This document shows, one piece after another, positions 1-8,716 of a DNA stretch of 38,949 bases. The first letter of the stretch is position 1, and the number at the start of each line of letters is the position of its first letter. Position numbers and translations under genes: made by a program. The DNA is from BOG-1112 sp964635325 (lineage in GTDB: Bacteria; Bdellovibrionota_B; Oligoflexia; Oligoflexales; Bog-1112): positions 1 to 38,949 of the forward strand of contig CAZWOL010000026.1 of the NCBI GenBank assembly GCA_964635325.1. The letters are read 5' to 3'. The notes below the pieces were generated by a model. It was given only the letters and a program-made list of their open reading frames with translations, had not been told where the DNA came from and did not search any database.

Positions 1-20
1 TCAATGCAGCCCTTTATTTT

Positions 21-56
21 AAAAACCTCTGTAATATCATTACAGAGGTTTTTTTA
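21..56 (+). terminator. Intrinsic terminator of an upstream gene
   Basis: A perfect 15-bp inverted repeat (21-35 with 39-53) has a 3-base loop, and the T-run of its 3' arm continues to base 55. The matching A-run on the 5' side makes it usable in both directions. It separates whatever lies upstream from the rimB-rimK pair. Confidence 0.9.
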
Positions 57-194
57 TTTCTAAATTATATCGTAGATGAAAGTCTTGCCTATTTGTGTTC
101 CTTTATATCCCACACAAAATAGAACTTAGATATTTTTTACTATTCTGCTATTCAGAGTGATATTTGCATTCCAGAAATAAGGATTGGGAGGGGC

Positions 195-692
195 ATGAGT
201 TATAGCATTAGTTCCTCTATAAAAGTGCGTAAGCCTCCGAAGTTGAAGGCCGAACCTGCAAAGCAGGGTAAGGTAATTGGATGGAGAGAGTGGGTCTCTT
301 TATCTGATCTTGGGCTTGGAAAAATTAAAGCAAAGATCGATACGGGTGCTCGAACATCAGCTTTGCATGCTTATGATGTATACGAGTACAAAGAAGGTCA
401 GCGCAATATGGTGAAATTTAAAGTTCACCCATTGCAAAAAAGCACGCTTTCCGTCAGATATGCCAAAGCAGAAGTTATTGAAAAACGGTCGGTGCGTGAC
501 TCGGGTGGAAAAGTTACTTTGAGGCCAGTGATACTGACTACTTTGAGGTTGGGAGATTTGAAATGGGAGATAGAGCTAACCCTTGTTAATAGAGATCAGA
601 TGGGTTTTCGTATGTTGTTGGGAAGACAGGCTCTTCGTGGCCATCTCCTAGTGAATCCTCAAAAATCGTACTTGTTCGGAAGATCAAAATGA
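195..692 (+). CDS. rimB: RimB-like retropepsin-type (putative ATP-dependent zinc) protease
   Basis: The 165-residue protein belongs to the RimK-associated protease family (Pfam Zn_protease, COG4067). It has the family core starting near residue 28 (VIGWREWVSL) and the aspartic-protease-like DTGARTSALHA motif at residues 49-59, with a second conserved MLLGRQAL block near the C terminus. In Pseudomonas this family acts with RimK on the glutamate tail of ribosomal protein S6; that role here is inferred from the neighbour. A GGGAGGGG ribosome binding site precedes the ATG. The stop codon overlaps the rimK start (ATGA at 689-692), so translational coupling is likely. There is no signal peptide, so it should be cytoplasmic. 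Confidence 0.88.
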   Translation: MSYSISSSIKVRKPPKLKAEPAKQGKVIGWREWVSLSDLGLGKIKAKIDTGARTSALHAYDVYEYKEGQRNMVKFKVHPLQKSTLSVRYAKAEVIEKRSVRDSGGKVTLRPVILTTLRLGDLKWEIELTLVNRDQMGFRMLLGRQALRGHLLVNPQKSYLFGRSK

Positions 693-1597
693 AAATTATT
701 ATTCTTTCTAGGAATCCAAAGCTCTATTCCACACAAAGGATAGTGCAAGCAGCAAAAAATCGTGGATGTGATGTTCGTGTTATTGATTATTTGCGTTGCT
801 ACATGAATATAGCTTCGAGTGCTCCTACTGTTGTCTACGCTGGTAAAGAATTAAAAGATGTAGACGTCATTATTCCTAGAATAGGGGCATCTCACACCTT
901 CTACGGCGCAGCTGTTGTTCGGCAGTTTGAAACTATGGGTATATTAAGTCTGAATCGTTCTCAAGCAATTACGCGTTCTCGAGATAAATTGCGCAGCCTG
1001 CAAATACTCTCGCAAAAGGGAATAGGCCTGCCTGTTACAGGGTGTGCGCATTCGACTAAAGATATAGAGGGACTGATTAATATTGCTGGTGGATCACCAC
1101 TTGTGGTTAAGCTTCTTGAAGGTACTCAAGGTATCGGCGTCGTTCTTGCAGAAACTAAGAAAGCAGCAGAGTCTGTGATCGAGGCTTTCCGTGATTTAAA
1201 TGCAAATATTCTTGTGCAGGAATTTATTAAAGAAGCTGCGGGTGCAGATATTCGGTGCTTTGTTGTTGGAGATAAAGTCGTAGCATCCATGTTGCGTAAG
1301 GCTAAAGAAGGGGAGTTTCGCTCTAATCTGCATCGTGGTGGTAAGGGCACATTAGTTGAAATTACACCGGAAGAGCGGGCCACTGCGTTGCGTGCTGTCG
1401 CAGCAATGGGCTTGGGAGTCGCAGGTGTGGATATACTTCGTTCTGATCGAGGACCACTAGTATTAGAGGTTAATTCAACACCAGGCCTCAAGGGGATTGA
1501 AGAAGCAACAGGAATTGATGTCGCGGATTTGATTATTTCCTATCTCTTTAAAAAGTCAGAGTCTCTCTCATCGAGTCGGGAAAATCTCGACCACTAA
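689..1597 (+). CDS. rimK: Ribosomal protein S6--L-glutamate ligase RimK
   Basis: This 302-residue ATP-grasp enzyme has the usual RimK length (about 300). It is expected to add glutamates to the C terminus of ribosomal protein S6 using ATP. The glycine-rich ATP-grasp loop is visible around residues 137-153 (VVKLLEGTQGIGVV), followed by VQEFIKEAAGADIRCFVVG and the metal-binding EVNSTPGLKGIE near residue 260. It overlaps rimB by 4 bases. Its stop codon interlocks with the stop of the convergent gene at 1594 (shared CTAA). Related ATP-grasp ligases such as MptN or LysX are possible by fold, but the rimB partner makes RimK the best call. Confidence 0.93.
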   Translation: MKIIILSRNPKLYSTQRIVQAAKNRGCDVRVIDYLRCYMNIASSAPTVVYAGKELKDVDVIIPRIGASHTFYGAAVVRQFETMGILSLNRSQAITRSRDKLRSLQILSQKGIGLPVTGCAHSTKDIEGLINIAGGSPLVVKLLEGTQGIGVVLAETKKAAESVIEAFRDLNANILVQEFIKEAAGADIRCFVVGDKVVASMLRKAKEGEFRSNLHRGGKGTLVEITPEERATALRAVAAMGLGVAGVDILRSDRGPLVLEVNSTPGLKGIEEATGIDVADLIISYLFKKSESLSSSRENLDH

Positions 1598-1630
1598 ATT
1601 TCCTCTTTTTCAAAGTTTTTTTCCGACTCG
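1572..1630. repeat. 13-bp inverted repeat across interlocked convergent stop codons
   Basis: Bases 1572-1584 pair with 1618-1630 (13 pairs, one G-T) around a 33-base loop that contains both stop codons of rimK and the minus-strand gene. Neither flank carries a T-run after the stem, so it is not a standard intrinsic terminator. It may protect 3' ends or separate the two convergent transcripts. Confidence 0.6.
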
Positions 1631-2346
1631 GAGTTTTCTAACCAAGAACGCACCCATTGTTCCAATTTTTGGGAATAATATGCATGTGATGTATCTGTTG
1701 TAGCTCCTACGCCTAAACCATAGGCAATACCTTCCCGTATAGCCATCCAAAAATTATTCAAATTCCTACTTTCTTCAAAACAAAACTCCAGGAAACGATC
1801 GAAGCTTTCGATGCCTACTGTAATGCCGTAAAAGATAGCGTAATCTTTGTTTTCATGTGTGATATCTAAATACGCTTCACTTAATTCATAGAGACCAGCA
1901 TTAAGTGCGCTTCGTAGTAATCTTGATAATTGTATGCGCCGCACAAGGTGTCTGTCTCTCAATACAAAAAGTTGGAGAGTGCCTTCAACTCCACCTCCAA
2001 GTACTCCAAGAAGGCAATTTTGAAGAGAGGAACTACTCTCATGAAGGTAGTCTTTACCCGTTTTTCGAACAAAATAATTCACAAGGTTGCAAATGTAGTA
2101 ATTGGCAAGGGTTAGAGGAGATCCTACACCTGTGAAGATCATGTTTAGTGCAAATGCTGTGCTATCACTTAATGTAGAGTCTGCCACAGCTTCTGGTAGA
2201 GTTTTAATAAAGCTGTCTTGGATGGATTTTTCAATGGTCAGTTTGTCTTTGTCTTGTGCAAGGGCTTGCTCTGAAAAGCTCAAAGCAGCAAAAAATAAGC
2301 TGACCAATTCTTTGTGAAATAATCGAAAGAAGATATTATTCCTCAT
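1594..2346 (-). CDS. Unrecognised exported protein coupled to lepA
   Basis: I do not recognise this 250-residue protein. The first 31 residues look like a signal peptide: basic start, hydrophobic LVSLFFAALSF, then ALA-Q as a plausible cleavage site. The mature part has glycine-rich segments (LLGVLGGGVEG, AIREGIAYGLGVGATT) that could be amphipathic or membrane-associated, and an acidic, lysine-rich tail (ESEKNFEKEEI). Its ATG lies inside the end of lepA (11-base overlap, 2336-2346), so it is almost certainly cotranscribed with and translated after lepA. The stop interlocks with that of rimK. A periplasmic or outer-membrane location is inferred; no function is proposed. Confidence 0.7.
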   Translation of the reverse strand: MRNNIFFRLFHKELVSLFFAALSFSEQALAQDKDKLTIEKSIQDSFIKTLPEAVADSTLSDSTAFALNMIFTGVGSPLTLANYYICNLVNYFVRKTGKDYLHESSSSLQNCLLGVLGGGVEGTLQLFVLRDRHLVRRIQLSRLLRSALNAGLYELSEAYLDITHENKDYAIFYGITVGIESFDRFLEFCFEESRNLNNFWMAIREGIAYGLGVGATTDTSHAYYSQKLEQWVRSWLENSESEKNFEKEEI

Positions 2347-4141
2347 CGAGGCTTAAAATTGAAAGGAAGGCTTTTTGTGGAATTTCGACGTTGCCAACGG
2401 CTTTCATACGTTTTTTTCCTTCTTTCTGCTTTTCAAGAAGTTTACGTTTTCGAGAAATATCTCCACCGTAGCATTTAGCTGTGACATCTTTGCGTAAAGC
2501 AGAAATAGTTTCACGTGCAATCACTTTGCTGCCAATGGCAGCTTGGATGGCAATCTGGAACATATGGCGATCCAGAGACTCTTTGAGCTTTTTGCATAGT
2601 GCTCGTCCCTTATAATAGGAATGAGTGCGATGAACTATACAGGCTAAGGCGTCAACTGGTTCGCCATTAACCATGATATCAAGTTTTACAAGATCTCCCG
2701 GGCGATAGTCCAGAATCTCGTAATCCATTGAAGCATAACCTCGCGACATGCTTTTCAGCTTGTCGTGAAAATCAAAGATCATTTCGCTCATTGGAATTTC
2801 ATATTTGATAATGACTCGTTTTTGGGAATTGTATTCGATATTTTTTTGGGTGCCGCGTTTTTCTTGTAACAATTTAAGAATAACCCCGATGTACTCTTCC
2901 GGTGTGTGAATCGTTAGCATCATATAGGGTTCTTCGATGCGTTCAATCATAGAGGGGTTTGGAAGTTTAGCGGGGTTATCTACAATGATCATATCTCCTT
3001 TCAAAGGATAGACATGATAGGCAACGGATGGAGCTGTAAAAATGAGATTAAGCTTGTACTCTCGTTCTAAGCGCTCCTGGATAATATCCATATGTAGAAG
3101 GCCTAAAAAGCCTGCGCGAAAACCAAAACCCAAAGCATTGGAATTCTCAACTTCTGTCGAAAGGCTTGCATCATTGAGTTTTAATTTCTCAACAGAATCT
3201 TTGAGCAAGATGTAGTCACTGGCATCGATAGGGAAAATGCCCCCAAAAACCATTTGTTTAGCGCTTTCAAAACCAGGTAATGGCTCAGGGCTTGGATGAG
3301 CACTGCTGGTGACCGTATCACCAACACGCATATCACCAACGTTTTTTATCGAACCTGAAATGAAGCCCACTTCACCGCTCGTCAATTCAGTAACATCGAC
3401 GCGTTTCGGATTCAATTTACTGACGGTAAGTACCTCGAATTTTTTTTCTGTCGACATCATCATGACTTGGTCGTGAAGTCGAAGTTTACCCGATACGATG
3501 CGGCATAATGAGACTGCACCCAGATAGGCATCAAACCAGCTATCAAAAATCAAGGCTCTTAATGTTTCTGAGTTTCTGTCTACAGGGGGGGGGATACGTT
3601 CAACAATAGCTTCGAGAATCAGGTCAATGCCAAGACCTGCTTTTGCACTTGCAGGTATAGCTTCTGCAGCTGAGATCGCAAGCTCCTCTTCAATTTCTGT
3701 AGAAACCTTTTCGACATCTGCATTGGGGAGGTCAATCTTATTGAGTACGGGGATAAGCACAAGGTTGCTTTTTAAAGCTAAATTTACGTTTGCAATAGTC
3801 TGTGCTTCGACGCCTTGCGAAGCATCGACTATCACCAGTGCGCCCTCGCATGCAGCTAGACTGCGAGATACCTCATAACTAAAATCTACGTGTCCAGGAG
3901 TATCAATTAAATTGAGCTGGTAGGTATTGCCGTCTTTGTGGCGATACTTCATCGTTGCAGTTTGCGCTTTAATAGTTATCCCACGTTCTCGTTCGATATC
4001 CATGCTATCAAGGATTTGGGATCTCATCTCACGTTCGGTAATGGTGCCTGTGAATTCCAAAAGCCGATCAGCAAGGGTTGATTTTCCATGATCAATGTGC
4101 GCGATGATGCAGAAGTTTCGAATTAATTTGGTATCTTGCAC
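2336..4141 (-). CDS. lepA: Elongation factor 4 (LepA) back-translocase GTPase
   Basis: The 601-residue protein matches the normal EF4 length (about 600). The GTPase domain shows the P-loop AHIDHGKSTLADRLLE, RGITIKAQ, DTPGHVDFSYEV and NKIDLP. The LepA-specific C-terminal region ends CYGGDISRKRKLLEKQKEGKK followed by KAFLSIL, which separates it from EF-G. EF4 binds ribosomes in awkward translocation states and affects initiation and elongation under stress. It is the middle gene of a minus-strand group, with a 156-base gap upstream to the SPOR gene and an 11-base overlap with the exported protein downstream. In many proteobacteria lepA precedes lepB; here the follower is not a signal peptidase. 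Confidence 0.97.
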   Translation of the reverse strand: MQDTKLIRNFCIIAHIDHGKSTLADRLLEFTGTITEREMRSQILDSMDIERERGITIKAQTATMKYRHKDGNTYQLNLIDTPGHVDFSYEVSRSLAACEGALVIVDASQGVEAQTIANVNLALKSNLVLIPVLNKIDLPNADVEKVSTEIEEELAISAAEAIPASAKAGLGIDLILEAIVERIPPPVDRNSETLRALIFDSWFDAYLGAVSLCRIVSGKLRLHDQVMMMSTEKKFEVLTVSKLNPKRVDVTELTSGEVGFISGSIKNVGDMRVGDTVTSSAHPSPEPLPGFESAKQMVFGGIFPIDASDYILLKDSVEKLKLNDASLSTEVENSNALGFGFRAGFLGLLHMDIIQERLEREYKLNLIFTAPSVAYHVYPLKGDMIIVDNPAKLPNPSMIERIEEPYMMLTIHTPEEYIGVILKLLQEKRGTQKNIEYNSQKRVIIKYEIPMSEMIFDFHDKLKSMSRGYASMDYEILDYRPGDLVKLDIMVNGEPVDALACIVHRTHSYYKGRALCKKLKESLDRHMFQIAIQAAIGSKVIARETISALRKDVTAKCYGGDISRKRKLLEKQKEGKKRMKAVGNVEIPQKAFLSILSLDEE

Positions 4142-4297
4142 TTTTCCTGCCTATGCTAGCCAGCGGGCGCCTTGGTTGTTCTCTGAAGGTCGAGAATTCC
4201 GCCCTTATTTGAGTCATTATCCTAGGATGGAAAACTACAGAAACGTTGCATCTGACACAAGTGTGCAATCTGCTGGCGGTATGGTTATATGTGACCC

Positions 4298-4735
4298 TTA
4301 GAGTTCAGCAACTTTAGCGCGGATTTTAAACTGCTTGTGAAGGCTAAACTTTGCTCTCTCAGCCAAGCGTCGTGACGAGAAAATGCCCCGACGGATACGG
4401 TAGATGATTGCTTGGTCGACTCGAAAGGGGGTGTAAAAGGCGTCGACCCCTTTTTTACGAAGCGTATGGAGGGTCTTTGCAATGCAATGTTTGTCCTCGC
4501 AGGTAGCGATCTCCAGTGTATACTCCGTCTCCTGGGAGGGCTTTTCTATTAGGGGGATTTGAGGCGGCAGGTTGCCAATTGATGCATAACCTAAGGGCTC
4601 GGGAGCCTCATCAAAATTTAATTTTTTAGAGGAAGAGTTGTATTGGGAAATCAGGAACAAGGTTGCAAATACAATCCCAGCAACCGGTAGAATCATAAGT
4701 AGCACTCGCAAACTTGGCTTAAGGAACTGGGGCAT
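4298..4735 (-). CDS. Small membrane-anchored SPOR-domain protein
   Basis: The 145-residue protein has one N-terminal membrane segment (about residues 10-29, VLLMILPVAGIVFATLFLI), a proline-rich linker, and a C-terminal domain at about residues 70-143. That domain has the SPOR pattern: YTLEIATC at the start, an A..L..L helix, YRIRRGIFSSRRLAERA, and a final strand. SPOR domains bind denuded peptidoglycan at division sites, so a periplasmic cell-wall role is likely but inferred. It is divergent from the uvrA-family gene (100-base gap). The domain call rests on pattern recognition only. Confidence 0.7.
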   Translation of the reverse strand: MPQFLKPSLRVLLMILPVAGIVFATLFLISQYNSSSKKLNFDEAPEPLGYASIGNLPPQIPLIEKPSQETEYTLEIATCEDKHCIAKTLHTLRKKGVDAFYTPFRVDQAIIYRIRRGIFSSRRLAERAKFSLHKQFKIRAKVAEL

Positions 4736-4781
4736 AAAGAACCTTCAAACGCTGGGGATCGTTCTAGGACGCGCCCAAGAC

Positions 4782-4808
4782 TTGCTACGTGTTTGCTTTT
4801 ATTATAGT
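4782..4808 (+). promoter_or_regulatory. Possible sigma-70-type promoter for the uvrA-dnaJ group
   Basis: TTGCTA at 4782-4787 and TATAGT at 4803-4808 are separated by 15 bases, which is shorter than ideal. Predicted transcription would start near 4815, just before the GTG start at 4836 and its AGAAAGGA ribosome binding site. The position in a divergent gap is right, but the match is only fair. Confidence 0.35.
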
Positions 4809-4835
4809 CCGAGCCCTAAAAGAAAGGAATAGGCT

Positions 4836-7565
4836 GTGAAAATTGCAGAGCAAATATCATTGACCAACGTATCTACAAATAACCTGCAGGGCATTGACGT
4901 ACATTTTCCTTTGAATAAACTTTCGGTGGTCACAGGAGTGTCGGGGTCAGGAAAAAGTTCGCTGGTCTTTGATACTCTATATGCCGAATCCTACCGACGT
5001 TTCGTCGATTCTCTGTCGAGTTTTGCTCGTCAGTATTTGAAAGCTTTGCCGAAACCCAAGGTTGACTCCGTTGGTAATCTTCCTCCAGCTATATCTGTGC
5101 GACAAGGACGAGTCGGTTCTAATCAAAGATCAACAGTAGGGACATTGACCGAACTAACACATTTAGTGCAAACCCTGTTCACACATTTAGCTGGCATTGT
5201 TTGCTACAAATGCCAGCGATCCGTAAAAAAACACCACACGTCTTCCATATTAGAAGAGTTGAAGTCTGAACTTGGAATAGGTGACTCTTTAAGTATTTTA
5301 GCACCATTGCAAAGTTGGGTAGGCTTAAATGGAACTGCACTCAAAACTCAAATTCAGGCCCAAGGTTTTGTTCGGGTTCTTTTGAATAGCAAGGTGATGA
5401 ACTTAGAAGAGGTGAATCCTGTCGAGATTCACCAAACAGCTGTGCTTATCGATAGAATATCATTTGTTGATGACCAAGAAAGTAGACTTCGTGAAGCAAT
5501 AGACCTTGCATTAAAACTCGGTCGTGGTCGCTGTTTGATCCAGACTGAACAGAGATCTTTAGCATTCTCTACAGATTTGGAATGTGTGAACTGTGGCATT
5601 CGATACCTTGCAGCGTCGATGGTTCTATTCTCTTTCAATCATCCGCTTGGTGCCTGCGATCAGTGTCACGGATACGGTCGCATTGCAGAACTTGATTGGG
5701 ATAAAATTATCCCAGATAAAAATTCATCGATTGCACAAAATGGCATTGCACCTTTTAACTTTGGGTCTCATGCTGAACTTTATGATTCGGTAAAGAAAAG
5801 TGCGAAAAAGAACAAAATCGATATCAAGAAATCTTTCAAAGACTATACAAAGGATGAGTGGCATTGGCTTAGAGAGGGAAGTCCAGAAATTTTCCTTGGA
5901 ATCTCTGCTTATTTTGATTGGTTGGATGCGCAAAAATACAAAGCTCATTATCGCATTCATTCCGCACGATTCAAATCCTACAAGACGTGTCCCGGATGTA
6001 ATGGGAGTCGTTACTGTCGTGAAGCGTTGGTTTATCAGTTGAATGGAAAGAATATTGCGGAAGTTCAAGACCTAGCTGTCAAAGATTTGCAAGCTTGGTT
6101 ACAAGCGCTTCGGATTGGTTTGCAAGGTTCTCAGCAAGATCGAACGGGTTTAACAGAAGCGTATGAAGAAATTCAAAGTCGTATTTACTATTTACTCAAA
6201 GTTGGCTTGAGTTATCTGAGCTTAAGTCGCACAACGGGCACTCTTTCGGGAGGAGAATTGCAGAGAATTCATATGGCTAGTTGTATAGGCAGCGCCCTGA
6301 CAGATACGATGTACTGTCTTGATGAACCGACAGCAGGTCTTCATGCTCGAGACAGCCAAAGTTTGCTGGATGTTATCTATGAACTCCGTGATCAAGGAAA
6401 TTCCGTGATAGTTGTTGAACATGATCGACAGATTATTCAAGGAGCTGATTATGTTCTAGAGATTGGTCCAGGGTCTGGGCATTTGGGTGGGAAGATCACT
6501 CGTAGTGGTGCTGATGCTGTAGCAGTGATTCCTGTGAATTATCCCGAGAAAAAGTCCTCTCAGTATTCCTCATGGCTTAAATTGGAAGATGTCTCGACGC
6601 ATAATTTGCAAAATGTGTCGGTTGCCTTTCCTTTGGGGGCGCTTACAGTTGTTTGCGGAGTGAGTGGAAGTGGCAAAACAAGTTTGATTCAACATACGCT
6701 TGTTCCAATTTTGAATGCTACGATGGAAGGACGAGACGCTCCTGATGTAAAAGGCAAGATTGGTCCCAAGGGAATTCTTCAAAAATTCGATCAGGCCTTA
6801 TTTATTGATCAACGTGGTCTTTCGCGCAGCAGTCGCTCGAACATAGCGACCTATCTTGGAGTTTTTGATCATATTCGCAGTCTTTTCTCTCGGCAACCGC
6901 GTGCCAAGGAGTTGAATCTAACGACAGGATCCTTTAGCTTTAATGTGCCTGGTGGACGTTGCGAAACCTGCAAGGGGCTTGGCTTTGTCGATGAGGATCT
7001 GTCTTTTCTTGGAGAGGTCCAAGTCAGTTGTCCGCAGTGTCAGGGCAAAAGATTTAGTCCCGATGTTTTGTCGGTAACAGTACGAGGTAAAACCCTACTC
7101 GACATTTTACAAATGACGGTGCATCAGGCCTTTGATTTTTTCTTTGATCATAACGAGATACGTCAGACTTTGGCTCCCACTTTGGAGCTAGGGTTGGGTT
7201 ATCTGACCCTTGGTCAGGCCACGAGCTCTTTTTCGGGAGGTGAGGCTCAGAGGTTGAAGCTCTTGAGTTTATTGAAAGAGACCGGTATCCAACGTAAACC
7301 TCTGCTCTTGGTTTTTGATGAACCGACAACTGGTTTGTCGGACAAAGATGTGTATAATCTTTGGAAACACCTTGATTTTCTAACGCAAAAAGGACATACG
7401 ATTATAGTCATTGAACACCATTTGGATATGATTCAACATGCGGATTGGCTGATTGAAGTCGGACCAAATGCGGCAGAGCAAGGCGGTCAGATTGTTTATC
7501 AGGGGCCACCTAAGGGTGTCCTTTCGGTACCCCTTTCTCAGACAGCTCCCTTTTTAAAATTCTAA
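4836..7565 (+). CDS. uvrA: UvrA-family excinuclease ATPase (UvrA or paralogue)
   Basis: This 909-residue protein has tandem ABC ATPase modules. NBD1 has GVSGSGKSSLVFDTLYAES near residue 35 and LSGGELQRIHMAS with LDEPTAGLHARD near residues 470-510. NBD2 has GVSGSGKTSL near residue 610 and FSGGEAQRLKLL with FDEPTTGLSDKD near residues 800-840. The zinc modules CVNC..CDQC and CETC..CPQC and the UvrB-binding insertion (about residues 120-250, with ILAPL and GFVRVLLN) are present. It should bind DNA damage and load UvrB. NBD1 has DEPTAGLH rather than the usual DEPSIGLHQRD, and the length is about 30 residues short of E. coli UvrA, so a paralogue is possible. The start is GTG with a good ribosome binding site. 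Confidence 0.88.
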   Translation: MKIAEQISLTNVSTNNLQGIDVHFPLNKLSVVTGVSGSGKSSLVFDTLYAESYRRFVDSLSSFARQYLKALPKPKVDSVGNLPPAISVRQGRVGSNQRSTVGTLTELTHLVQTLFTHLAGIVCYKCQRSVKKHHTSSILEELKSELGIGDSLSILAPLQSWVGLNGTALKTQIQAQGFVRVLLNSKVMNLEEVNPVEIHQTAVLIDRISFVDDQESRLREAIDLALKLGRGRCLIQTEQRSLAFSTDLECVNCGIRYLAASMVLFSFNHPLGACDQCHGYGRIAELDWDKIIPDKNSSIAQNGIAPFNFGSHAELYDSVKKSAKKNKIDIKKSFKDYTKDEWHWLREGSPEIFLGISAYFDWLDAQKYKAHYRIHSARFKSYKTCPGCNGSRYCREALVYQLNGKNIAEVQDLAVKDLQAWLQALRIGLQGSQQDRTGLTEAYEEIQSRIYYLLKVGLSYLSLSRTTGTLSGGELQRIHMASCIGSALTDTMYCLDEPTAGLHARDSQSLLDVIYELRDQGNSVIVVEHDRQIIQGADYVLEIGPGSGHLGGKITRSGADAVAVIPVNYPEKKSSQYSSWLKLEDVSTHNLQNVSVAFPLGALTVVCGVSGSGKTSLIQHTLVPILNATMEGRDAPDVKGKIGPKGILQKFDQALFIDQRGLSRSSRSNIATYLGVFDHIRSLFSRQPRAKELNLTTGSFSFNVPGGRCETCKGLGFVDEDLSFLGEVQVSCPQCQGKRFSPDVLSVTVRGKTLLDILQMTVHQAFDFFFDHNEIRQTLAPTLELGLGYLTLGQATSSFSGGEAQRLKLLSLLKETGIQRKPLLLVFDEPTTGLSDKDVYNLWKHLDFLTQKGHTIIVIEHHLDMIQHADWLIEVGPNAAEQGGQIVYQGPPKGVLSVPLSQTAPFLKF

Positions 7566-7572
7566 TGAAAGG

Positions 7573-7589
7573 CTTGCGCTAAGCGCAAG
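7573..7589. repeat. 17-base perfect palindrome before dnaJ
   Basis: Bases 7573-7580 (CTTGCGCT) and 7582-7589 (AGCGCAAG) are exact reverse complements around a single A. The palindrome lies 7 bases upstream of the dnaJ ATG at 7597. It is not a CIRCE element and has no T-run, so it is more likely an operator-like DNA site or a small hairpin limiting ribosome access than a terminator. Confidence 0.55.
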
Positions 7590-7596
7590 AGTGGCT

Positions 7597-8706
7597 ATGG
7601 CAAAGCAAGATTACTATGAATTACTTGGTGTAGCTCGAGAGGCAAGCGCCTCAGAAATAAAGGCTGCCTATCGCAAGGCTGCCCTGCAATTTCACCCTGA
7701 TCGCAACCCTGATGATCCAAGTGCCGAGGATCGCTTCAAGGCTGTTAGCGAAGCATACGAAGTGCTAAGTGATGCAAAAAAGAAAGAAATCTATGATCGC
7801 TTTGGTCATGAAGGACTTTCTGGCCGAGGTTATAATGGTCCGCGTGATGTTGAAGACATCTTTTCGTCATTCGGCTCTATTTTTGAAGATTTTTTTGGCT
7901 TTAGTGGCGGAGGCAGTTCTAAAGGACGCACTCGTGCCCGCCGCGGTTCCGACTTGCAATATGAACTCACGATCAGTTTTGAAGAAGCTGTTTTTGGAAC
8001 TGAAAAAGAAATTTCCTTTCAACGCCAAGCTGAATGTACTACTTGCAGTGGCAGTGGAGCCAAAGCTGGCTCCAAAGCGTCAACCTGTACGACCTGCGGT
8101 GGTGATGGTCAAGTTCGACGTAGCCAGGGTTTTTTCAGTGTTGCTGTCCAATGTCCTACCTGTCATGGCGAAGGCCAGGTAATTCAAGACCCCTGTCAGA
8201 AATGTCGAGGACGGGGAGCTGTTGCAGAAAAACGCCAACTTAAGATCAAAGCTCCAGCAGGTGTCGATAGTGGCTTGAGACTACGAGTGTCCGGTGAGGG
8301 TGAACCAGGATCGTTTGGGGGACCTGCTGGGGATCTCTATGTAGTGTTGAACGTTCTTGAAAGTAAGACGTTTATTCGTGATGGTTTTGATATCATCTTG
8401 CGTTTTGAGCTTTCCATGGTGCAAGCAGCATTGGGATGCAGCGTTGAGATTCCAACCCTAAAAGGTCCTAAATCAATAACAGTACCTGCAGGAGCTCAAC
8501 ATGGGGATCGTGTTACTCTGAGCGGTGAAGGCGTTCCGCATATTCGAGGTGTTGGTCAGGGTGATTTTATTGTGGAATTAGCAATAAAAATTCCTAAGCG
8601 CCTTAGCAAACAGCAACGAGAAATCTTGGAAAAATTTGCAGAAATCTCTGAGGAGAACATTCACCGTAAAGATGGTGGTGGATTCTTCCAGCGTATATTT
8701 GAGTGA
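7597..8706 (+). CDS. dnaJ: Chaperone protein DnaJ (type I Hsp40)
   Basis: The 369-residue protein is the usual DnaJ length. It has a J domain with HPD near residue 34, a Gly/Phe-rich stretch (about 70-118), and four CxxCxGxG zinc motifs: CTTCSGSG, CTTCGGDG, CPTCHGEG and CQKCRGRG. Two C-terminal substrate-binding beta domains follow. It stimulates DnaK ATPase and delivers unfolded clients. Neither dnaK nor grpE is adjacent, which is unusual; it sits between a uvrA-family gene and a methyltransferase gene 10 bases downstream. I take the ATG at 7597 (MAKQDYYELL); an in-frame GTG two codons earlier at 7591 is possible. The palindrome just upstream may regulate it. Confidence 0.95.
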   Translation: MAKQDYYELLGVAREASASEIKAAYRKAALQFHPDRNPDDPSAEDRFKAVSEAYEVLSDAKKKEIYDRFGHEGLSGRGYNGPRDVEDIFSSFGSIFEDFFGFSGGGSSKGRTRARRGSDLQYELTISFEEAVFGTEKEISFQRQAECTTCSGSGAKAGSKASTCTTCGGDGQVRRSQGFFSVAVQCPTCHGEGQVIQDPCQKCRGRGAVAEKRQLKIKAPAGVDSGLRLRVSGEGEPGSFGGPAGDLYVVLNVLESKTFIRDGFDIILRFELSMVQAALGCSVEIPTLKGPKSITVPAGAQHGDRVTLSGEGVPHIRGVGQGDFIVELAIKIPKRLSKQQREILEKFAEISEENIHRKDGGGFFQRIFE

Positions 8707-8716
8707 ATAAACGACC

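Noticed and set aside
1126..1491. A long minus-strand frame inside rimK
   Set aside because: rimK has a fully conserved ATP-grasp sequence in the plus frame; the antisense frame has no ribosome binding site or family features.
7573..7589. Considered as a CIRCE (HrcA) operator before dnaJ
   Set aside because: CIRCE is TTAGCACTC-N9-GAGTGCTAA; neither the arms nor the spacing agree.
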